Below, in pieces: positions 6,499-13,394 of a stretch of 17,072 nucleotides of DNA. This DNA comes from DATMRF01 sp035566435 (GTDB taxonomy: Bacteria; Verrucomicrobiota; Verrucomicrobiia; Limisphaerales; UBA8199), in the NCBI GenBank assembly GCA_035566435.1, contig DATMRF010000006.1, positions 1 through 17,072 on the forward strand, given 5' to 3'. The notes under the pieces were generated by a model. The model was not told the origin of the DNA. It searched no databases and saw only the letters and a program-made list of their open reading frames with translations. A program made the translations under genes and the position numbers. Each line of letters opens with the position of its first letter. The stretch's first letter is position 1.

Positions 6499-7848
6499 CT
6501 ACGGCACCACCGCGCGATAAAAACGGGTGGGATTGTTCGTGGCTTCAGCATCCGTGAACGTAGCGCTGCCGGTGGTGGCAACGTTGGTGGCGATTGGTGT
6601 CCAGGTCTGGAAGTCGCTCGAGGCTTGGATTACGTACGTGAGTCCAACCGGGACGGACAATTGAATGGTGAAGCCGGTGGAACCGAGCGCCAGGGTGGGG
6701 TTGAGGGACAGAGTGACGGTGGGGAGGACCACTGTCAGGCTGGCGACAACACTGGTAACCGACCCGGCGCTGTTGGTCACCAGCACCGTGTAGCCGCCCG
6801 CTTGAGTCGTTCCAACATTCGTGAGCGTCAGCGCTGAGGTAGTGGCGCCGGGCAGGGCCGAGCCGTTGAAGTTCCACTGATAACTGATTGGCGCGGAACC
6901 GCTCGTTACGACCGAGAACGAAGCGTTTTGGCCCCGTACGACGCTCTGGCTCTGGGGCTGGGTCGTGATCTCCGGTGGCAGAAGGACCGTCAAAGTGGCG
7001 ACCGCGCTCGTTGCTGAACCTGCAACGTTCGTTACCACTACCGTGTAGTTGCCGGCTTTATTTGGTTCAGCGCCATCGACTGTGAGCGTTTGATTGTTGA
7101 ACCCCAACGATGAGCCGTTAAAATACCACTGATAGCTCAGTGGCACGGTGCCGCTCGCCACGACGGAGAAGGAGGCGTTTTGGCCCCGTGCGACGCTCTG
7201 GCTCTGCGGCTGGGTCGCTATTCCCGGCGGCACAAGGACCGTCAAAGTCGCGACCGCGCTCGTGATGGAACCCAGGGAATTGGCCATCACCGCCTGGTAC
7301 GCCCCGGCTTGATTCGCCCCAACGCCGAGGAGCGTGAGGGTTGCACTCGTGCCGGTCGCGCCCAGTGATGTGCCGTTGAAAAACCATTGGTAGCTCAGCG
7401 GCCCGGCGCCGCTCGCCACGACGGCGAGAGTAGCATTTTGGCCCTGGACCACTGTCTGGCTTTCCGGTTGGGTAATGATGCCAGGCGGAGCATCGACGAC
7501 GTTGAGGGTGGCGGTGTCGCTCAGCACCCAACCTCCGGCGTTGCTTACTTTTACGTAGTAGTTTCCCACACTGGTTCCCAGGACACTCAGAATGGTGTAA
7601 GTGCTCGAAGTCGCACCGGAAATAGCCGAGCCGTCCTTGTACCACTGATAGCTCATCGTGGTTCCGCTCGAAGCTGTCACAGAAAAGGAAACAAGGCCCA
7701 ACAACAGGGCATTTTGGCTCACCGGTTGGACCACGATAATTGGAGGAGGGCCTCCAGCCAAACCGAGTCTTGGCAGCAGGAGGCCGGCCAGAATCAGGCA
7801 CCTGACCGCTTTTTGCAACCAGCAGGCAAGCATTGACTTGTGTCTCAT
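6499..7848 (-). CDS. secreted protein with four Cys-less Ig-like repeats
   Basis: 449 residues: a signal peptide (~1-31, hydrophobic ILAGLLLPRLGLA) and four Ig-like repeats of ~84 residues (about 37-118, 122-205, 208-290, 293-375). Each has ITQPQSQSV-type entry, a SYQWYFNG core (Trp at 69, 155, 241, 325) and a GNYTVVVTN exit. The Cys pair of classical Ig folds is absent in all four, so the fold is held by the Trp core. The C-terminal ~70 residues (TYVIQASSDFQTWTPIATN ... RFYRAV) are a beta-sandwich tail often found at the end of secreted Verrucomicrobiota proteins. Probably exported and surface or adhesion related; no catalytic motif is seen. The ATG at 7848 follows directly on an in-frame GTG at 7851. 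The sensor kinase follows on the same strand. Confidence 0.85.
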   Translation of the reverse strand: MRHKSMLACWLQKAVRCLILAGLLLPRLGLAGGPPPIIVVQPVSQNALLLGLVSFSVTASSGTTMSYQWYKDGSAISGATSSTYTILSVLGTSVGNYYVKVSNAGGWVLSDTATLNVVDAPPGIITQPESQTVVQGQNATLAVVASGAGPLSYQWFFNGTSLGATGTSATLTLLGVGANQAGAYQAVMANSLGSITSAVATLTVLVPPGIATQPQSQSVARGQNASFSVVASGTVPLSYQWYFNGSSLGFNNQTLTVDGAEPNKAGNYTVVVTNVAGSATSAVATLTVLLPPEITTQPQSQSVVRGQNASFSVVTSGSAPISYQWNFNGSALPGATTSALTLTNVGTTQAGGYTVLVTNSAGSVTSVVASLTVVLPTVTLSLNPTLALGSTGFTIQLSVPVGLTYVIQASSDFQTWTPIATNVATTGSATFTDAEATNNPTRFYRAVVP

Positions 7849-7888
7849 CACTATTGCCCGGAATCCAGGGAAGCCACCGTGTCACTGT

Positions 7889-7972
7889 CTAGAAACGGTC
7901 AAACCCCGGCTTCAGCCGGAGCGCGTCCTTGGCGCCATTCTCCGCGACTAGAATTGTTAGTGGCCTGTTCAT
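7889..7972 (-). pseudogene. remnant of a response regulator 5' end
   Basis: Read on the minus strand from an ATG at 7972, 27 codons give MNRPLTILVAENGAKDALRL and seven more residues before a TAG at 7889. Aligned to the intact regulator at 3685, 13 of 21 residues are identical from TILVAE on, and 46 of 63 bases match. The upstream GCAAGCAT is also shared, with about 18 bases fewer before TILVAE. The acidic pair Asp8-Asp9 has become Asn-Gly and the frame ends before the acceptor Asp, so it cannot work as a receiver. It lies just upstream of the Ig-repeat gene on the same strand. I read it as a decayed paralogue, not a functional peptide. Confidence 0.7.
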
Positions 7973-8109
7973 GCTTGCTGGTCGAGGGTTGCCCGCACCT
8001 CACCCGTGGCAGGTCCAGACCTCGAACTACGGCCTTTCGATTGCTGCAAGCAGTGCAAATTACCACTGTGCTCGCTTTTCCGCCCCTGGGGTAAAGACCT
8101 ACTTTTACC

Positions 8110-8218
8110 TAATTTCACCTTCTCCGGGTCCCCCTTTGCGCCGCCGAGCCAACTCCGCTTCGCTCCAGTGCCGGCGGCACAGCTCCGCCTCCACCAGGAT
8201 CCTTCCCACGGCCAGCAC
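8110..8218 (-). pseudogene. fragment resembling the C-terminus of a REP-associated (Y1/RAYT) transposase
   Basis: On the minus strand, GRILVEAELCRRHWSEAELA continues with RRRKG, and after one extra G in a run of five (8130-8134) the next frame gives GDPEKVKL. This matches from memory the 'A-RI-EEL-R-GW-E-L-RRKGDPEKVKLA-RLR' segment near the end of RAYT-like transposases common in Verrucomicrobiota. The catalytic HUH and Tyr parts are absent, and homology stops at 8110. A frameshifted relic; the identification rests on about 32 residues. Confidence 0.5.
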
Positions 8219-8249
8219 ACTGCTACCAGGGGATGTTTGAAAGAAGCTT

Positions 8250-8280
8250 TTCGTGCCTTTTTGCGGCAATTCTGTTCTCA
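8250..8280 (-). repeat. interspersed repeat shared with 3101-3131
   Basis: TTCGTGCCTTTTTGCGGC and the following 13 bases match 3101-3131 at 26 of 31 positions, same orientation. On the minus strand it reads GCCGCAAAAAGGCACGAA, part of the 'CACGGAT' repeat type described at 3101. The second half of that element (CATCCGTGCCATCCGTGG) is missing here. Confidence 0.6.
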
Positions 8281-8324
8281 AATTCTCTTGCAACCGCAAG
8301 CTTGTCTGCGCTACTACTATACAC

Positions 8325-8330
8325 AGGAGA
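8325..8330 (+). promoter_or_regulatory. Shine-Dalgarno for the beta-propeller gene
   Basis: AGGAGA ends seven bases before the ATG at 8338. It fixes the start there; the frame itself stays open back to 8233 but that part runs through an interspersed repeat. Confidence 0.75.
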
Positions 8331-8337
8331 TCGCCGC

Positions 8338-10125
8338 ATGAATGATCTGACCTCGGAACAAAATGCTCCGGAACGCCCGAGCGCCCCGGATGGTTCACGC
8401 AAACCGTTCCGGCCGCTCAGAGCCTGGCCGGCGTTTCTACTCGCGCTGCTGATGCTCGCGGCGCGCTTTGGCCCGGACATTTTGGAGGGAGGAGCCACGA
8501 AGTACTGGATGGTGGCGGTTTTCGGACCGCTGTTGGGCTGCCTCCTTTTGCTTATCTGGTGGCTTACGGCCAGCCGGGCGACCTGGCGAGAAAGGTTGTT
8601 CGGTTTTCTGGGCCTGGTCGCGAGCGCCGCAATCACCATTACGCTCGCTCACCCGACCATGCGCGGGTCGGCGACGACGTATTTCACCCTCCCGCTGGGT
8701 TTCTTCCTTTTCGCGCTCACCGCCGCACTCCTCAAGAAATCGCCGCCCGCGATTCGTTCGGGGACCGCGGTGCTGCTTGCTTTTGCCGGGTTCTCCGTGT
8801 CGATGCTCTTGCGCAGTGACGGCCTGACTGGGGATTACAAGTTCTCGTTCCATTCGCGCTGGAAACAAACCGCGGAGGACGCGATGCTCGCCGCGCAGAA
8901 GCCGGCAACGCCAAAACCGACGGCGCAAATTGACAGAAGCTCGCTCACGAATTCGTTGGCGCATCCGGAATGGCCCGAATTTCGCGGATCGGACCGCGCC
9001 GGGCGTTCCCTGGCGCCGCAGATTTCGACCCATTGGAACGAGCACCCGCCCAAGCTACTCTGGAAAATCGCGGTGGGTCCCGGCTGGTCCTCGCTCGCGG
9101 TGGCTGGCCGCATGCTTTTCACCCAGGACCAGCGCGGCCCGAAAGAAACGGTGGTATGCTACGATGCGGATTCGGGCAGGGAAATCTGGAAAACGGAGAT
9201 CGATGGACGCCTGGAGGATCCGATGGGCGGTCCTGGCCCGCGCGCGACGCCGACGCTGGCGAATGGCGCGCTTTACATCGTTGGCAGCACCGGAGCCTTG
9301 CTGCGGCTAAACCCGGTCACGGGCGAAATCGTTTGGAAAAAGGAGCTGACCCAGGTTGCCGGAAGCAAAGTTCCCATGTGGGGCTTTTCATCCTCGCCCC
9401 TGGTGCTCGGAGCGGTTGTCGTTGTTTATGGAGGCGGCGCCGGGGAGAAAGGATTGCTCGCGTTCGACACCGCTTCCGGCGACCTCCGCTGGTCCGTTCC
9501 TTGCCCCGTAAATTCGTACGGTTCACCGCAACTTAATAATATCCTGGGCGAGGATTCCATTCTGATGCTCTCAAGTTCCGGCCTGGTGCTGCTCGACCCG
9601 GCCAATGGCAAAACGCGGCTCGATTACGAGTGGAAGATTCCGCAGTTCCGAGCGCTGCAGCCGCACGTCGTGGGAAGCGATACCATTCTTTTGCCCACCG
9701 GCATGAACATGGGCACGCGCGCAATACGCATCAAGAAGAGCAATGGCCAATACGCCGCGGAAGAACTTTGGACCTCCCGCCAGCTCAAGCCCGATTTCGT
9801 GGACCTGGTGACCTACCACGGCCACGCCTACGGCAACGACGGCGGTATTCTAACGTGCATCGACTTGCAAACCGGCGAGCGCAAATGGAAAGGCGGCCGC
9901 TACGGCAAAGGCCAGATCCTGCTCCTGGAAAATTCCGGACTGTTGCTCATTTTGTCAGAACAGGGACAAGTGGTCCTGGTCGCCGCCGATCCGAGCGAAC
10001 ACCGCGAGCTCGCTTCCTTCCAGGCGCTGCAAGGCAAGAGCTGGAACCATCCGGTGCTCGTCGGCGACCGTTTATACGTCCGTAATTCGCAAGAGGCCGC
10101 AGCTTATCGCGTTCAGTTAAATTAG
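8338..10125 (+). CDS. membrane-anchored PQQ-type beta-propeller protein
   Basis: 595 residues. The first ~160 hold about five hydrophobic segments (near 30-47, 56-76, 87-105, 115-131, 138-157). After a linker comes a propeller from ~205: entry motif WPEFRGSDRAGRS, a variant of the W-P-F-RG-R-G signature, then repeated blades such as VVCYDADSGREIWKTEI, LLRLNPVTGEIVWKKEL, LLAFDTASGDLRWSV, LTCIDLQTGERKWKG. These A-D-x-x-TG-x-x-W blades are the PQQ-like (PF13360, BamB-like) kind. No Asp/Cys pair or dehydrogenase motif argues for actual PQQ binding; a scaffold or binding role is more likely. The start is set by AGGAGA seven bases upstream. It stands alone: divergent from the Ig/kinase genes and convergent with the protease gene. 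Confidence 0.88.
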   Translation: MNDLTSEQNAPERPSAPDGSRKPFRPLRAWPAFLLALLMLAARFGPDILEGGATKYWMVAVFGPLLGCLLLLIWWLTASRATWRERLFGFLGLVASAAITITLAHPTMRGSATTYFTLPLGFFLFALTAALLKKSPPAIRSGTAVLLAFAGFSVSMLLRSDGLTGDYKFSFHSRWKQTAEDAMLAAQKPATPKPTAQIDRSSLTNSLAHPEWPEFRGSDRAGRSLAPQISTHWNEHPPKLLWKIAVGPGWSSLAVAGRMLFTQDQRGPKETVVCYDADSGREIWKTEIDGRLEDPMGGPGPRATPTLANGALYIVGSTGALLRLNPVTGEIVWKKELTQVAGSKVPMWGFSSSPLVLGAVVVVYGGGAGEKGLLAFDTASGDLRWSVPCPVNSYGSPQLNNILGEDSILMLSSSGLVLLDPANGKTRLDYEWKIPQFRALQPHVVGSDTILLPTGMNMGTRAIRIKKSNGQYAAEELWTSRQLKPDFVDLVTYHGHAYGNDGGILTCIDLQTGERKWKGGRYGKGQILLLENSGLLLILSEQGQVVLVAADPSEHRELASFQALQGKSWNHPVLVGDRLYVRNSQEAAAYRVQLN

Positions 10126-10166
10126 CGTCGGAGAACAGCTCGGCGCACAGCCCTTCGATCCAACCC

Positions 10167-10199
10167 AAAAAGGGGTCACCCGATACGGTTACTCTTTTT
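10167..10199. terminator. probable bidirectional terminator
   Basis: AAAAAGGGGTCACC and GGTTACTCTTTTT form an imperfect hairpin (one mismatch, one bulge) around CCGATAC. It has an A-run on the left and a T-run on the right, as expected for a terminator serving both converging genes, which end at 10125 and 10213. Confidence 0.55.
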
Positions 10200-10212
10200 G
10201 TGAGCGGCCGCG

Positions 10213-12180
10213 CTAGGTTGCGTCCGCGTCCGCCGCATTCGCTCCGCCCCGGCGTTCCCGATGCGGTGCGACCCGTTTTTCGATCAGCGCCACCATCTCG
10301 CCGCGGATCGCTTCGGGATTATTAAACAGTTCCCAAACTTCGCCCGGACGCGGCGGACAGGAGGGTTCCTGGAGCCGCGTCACGAGCCGAAAGCGATCTC
10401 GGGGACTGGGGTGCGTGTCGTCTTCGCTCGTCTCGCGGTTCAGCGCCTTCTCCAATTCAGTAGCCACCTTGCTGCCCTGGGGTGCGGGCAATTCGTAAAG
10501 ATTTTGCAGTGGCCTGTGTGCCTCGATGCTCTGCTTGATCTCCTCGTTCGCCGTCGCTTCGAACTCGAGGCTGCGCCGTATCACATGGGTTAACCCACCT
10601 TCGAAAGCCGGCGCGCCGTAGATTTGCGCCGCCACGCGGTCGGCCAGGATTTCCTGCAAGCGGGTCGCGCCGTGGCTGATTCTGCGGAAGATGAAATTAT
10701 AGATGCGCAAAAAGTGAAAGGCGGCGTTCATGAAGGTGGCCTGTCCTGCTTCGCGCATGGCAGAGTAGAATTTTAGCATATCGTTCTGTACGCGCATGGC
10801 AATATCGCCCCCGGCCGTGTCCCGGTGCGAAAAATGCCCATATTCATGCGCCAGCACGCACCGGAATTCGTTCTGCTTGAACCCGCTCAATACTCCCGTG
10901 CCCAGAATCAGGATCCGGTGCGCTTCGTTCCGAAGCTTCTGCCGCCACGTGCCACGCTCATAAACCGCCAGTTCGGTGCCCGGAGTGATCCGGATTTCGT
11001 CGATCGGCCGCGTGCCAACGGATTCAGCCACCTCTTCGGCCAGTTGCCAGAGCCCTTCTGCCTCAGCCCGTGGCAGCGCCCGTCCGGGATCGGACGGTTT
11101 CACCCTGATGAACAGCGATTTGATCATGGCTATGATGGTAAAGATCGCCCCGATTCCCAGCACCAGCATGAGCTTGATCGGAATCCGCCCGATCATCAGA
11201 AAGACGTAAAGAATGACCGCGACAATCCCAATCACCAGCACGAGGACTACCGGCAGCGAGATATAATAATAAACCCCGGCAACGTTCAGGACCACCCGGT
11301 AAAGCTTCCGGATCAACTTCTCGCTGCTGGTGACCGCCGCGACCGCGTCGGCCGGTTGGGCTTGGCGCAGGGTTAGTTTCGAGAGGACGAAGCCCAGGCC
11401 GAACAGCAGAGCGAGGCCCCCGCTCCAAAGGCCAAGAGTGACCGCCGTAGCGAGCGCTGCGCGCGACCAGAGGGCGCGGGAATGAACCCCGCTCGAGAGA
11501 AACTTCTGCACCGCTTCCTGAGATAGCCCCAGCTTCTCTGCCCTTCTTATTTCCTTTTCCGCGCGCAACCAATGCTCCCCCAGGGCAGCCTCAATCGCCC
11601 TAAAATAATGCGTGACCATCTCCTGTGGATAATCCCTGGCCAGCGACGCGTTTACCGCGGAGAACTCGCCCTGGTTGTTCAGCGCGAGGGCCACCTGTGC
11701 CGTAAGGGCAAGATCGGACAGGTCGTTTCCCAGCGGTTTGCCGCGGCATTCCTGCAGGAGCTGCAAAGCCCGTTCGTAATCCGCGCGGTGCTCATTCGCC
11801 GACTGGTCAGCGACCAGGCAATAAGCCAGCGTGCTGAGATTCTCCGCGGACCGGTTGAGCGTTACCGCCCGCTCGCAAAACGCCAAGCCTTCCGGGCGCT
11901 TGCCCACTCGCACCAGGGAAGCACCCAACCGGCGTAACGCTACGTCGTAATCGGGCGACTTGGCGGTGATCTCCCGCAGCAATCGGATGGCTTCCGCAAA
12001 GTCCTCTTTATCATAAGCAATTCGGGCGGTGCGCAATGGTTCTACCAGGTCCGGATGATTCTGCTCGAGCTCCTTCTCGATTTGCGCCTCGCGCGCCATG
12101 TCCCGCGCTCCCGCTGCGGCCCAACCTGAAGACACCGTTAGCCAAAATGCCAACGCACCTGCCAGAATTCGTCGCGTCAT
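10213..12180 (-). CDS. membrane M48 family metalloprotease with N-terminal TPR repeats
   Basis: 655 residues. A signal-peptide or anchor segment (~5-23) is followed by TPR-like helices (~45-220; e.g. YDKEDFAEAIRLLREITAKS). Hydrophobic segments lie near 238-268, 305-331 and 335-352. The protease domain follows: zinc motif HEYGH at 445-449 (CVLAHEYGHFSHRD), third ligand Glu510 in QEILADRVA, matching the M48 E-x-x-A-D pattern. Relatives include HtpX and Oma1-like membrane proteases that act in envelope quality control. The C-terminal ~100 residues contain the DTHPSPRDR segment seen near the end of M48 proteins and probably part of the substrate cleft. The ATG at 12180 was chosen because a signal sequence starts there; the frame runs upstream to 12453 but overlaps the prepilin-like gene. 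40 bp separate it from that gene's stop. Confidence 0.9.
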   Translation of the reverse strand: MTRRILAGALAFWLTVSSGWAAAGARDMAREAQIEKELEQNHPDLVEPLRTARIAYDKEDFAEAIRLLREITAKSPDYDVALRRLGASLVRVGKRPEGLAFCERAVTLNRSAENLSTLAYCLVADQSANEHRADYERALQLLQECRGKPLGNDLSDLALTAQVALALNNQGEFSAVNASLARDYPQEMVTHYFRAIEAALGEHWLRAEKEIRRAEKLGLSQEAVQKFLSSGVHSRALWSRAALATAVTLGLWSGGLALLFGLGFVLSKLTLRQAQPADAVAAVTSSEKLIRKLYRVVLNVAGVYYYISLPVVLVLVIGIVAVILYVFLMIGRIPIKLMLVLGIGAIFTIIAMIKSLFIRVKPSDPGRALPRAEAEGLWQLAEEVAESVGTRPIDEIRITPGTELAVYERGTWRQKLRNEAHRILILGTGVLSGFKQNEFRCVLAHEYGHFSHRDTAGGDIAMRVQNDMLKFYSAMREAGQATFMNAAFHFLRIYNFIFRRISHGATRLQEILADRVAAQIYGAPAFEGGLTHVIRRSLEFEATANEEIKQSIEAHRPLQNLYELPAPQGSKVATELEKALNRETSEDDTHPSPRDRFRLVTRLQEPSCPPRPGEVWELFNNPEAIRGEMVALIEKRVAPHRERRGGANAADADAT

Positions 12181-12220
12181 GGGATTGAATGACCAAGAGG
12201 TGTTTTTTCGCTGCGTTCGG

Positions 12221-13135
<915 letters not shown>

Positions 13136-13297
13136 AAGGTTTAGGTTGGCCCCTTCCAAGTTCGTCCGGGGGTTGGTTGCTGAAACATCGACTCCCGGGT
13201 AGTAATAGTCAAGCGGTCCGACGTCGCCTGGGTGACCCGTCGCGGTTGGGGCCCAGGATTCCAATCCCACGAAGGTTGGAAAACGCGTGAAGGCAAA

Positions 13298-13317
13298 CGC
13301 GGGATAGGAATCCCGCG
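13298..13317. repeat. short perfect hairpin between the TpsB and prepilin-like genes
   Basis: CGCGGGAT and ATCCCGCG are exact complements around AGGA. It lies in the 259-bp gap after the TpsB stop and before the prepilin-like start. There is no T-run on the minus side, so it is not a textbook terminator, but it may stop or stabilise the TpsA/TpsB transcript. Confidence 0.5.
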
Positions 13318-13394
13318 CCCCAGCCTCGGTTACGAAAGCTCAACCCAATGGAAGCGAAGCTGACCTGTGTCAGATTTTGGAACCGCCGGCTTCG

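Larger units (their letters stand above)
7973..8337. other. upstream region of the beta-propeller gene, holding decayed elements
   Basis: This gap between divergent genes carries no intact gene. It holds a transposase-like fragment (8110-8218) and an interspersed repeat (8250-8280), and ends in a clear Shine-Dalgarno. I could not identify a convincing -35/-10 pair for either divergent gene. Confidence 0.6.

Noticed and set aside
8288..8320. Promoter (TTGCAA ... TACTAT) before the beta-propeller gene
   Set aside because: The spacing between the boxes is about 21 bp and the sequences are weak, so it was not listed as a feature.
8233..8337. Longer N-terminus for the beta-propeller protein from an upstream ATG
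   Set aside because: The extra 35 codons run through an interspersed repeat, and AGGAGA seven bases before 8338 fixes the start there.
13136..13270. 45-residue extension of the prepilin-like protein
   Set aside because: Prepilin leaders are short and basic; the added sequence is unlike the family, and the ATG at 13135 gives a normal leader.
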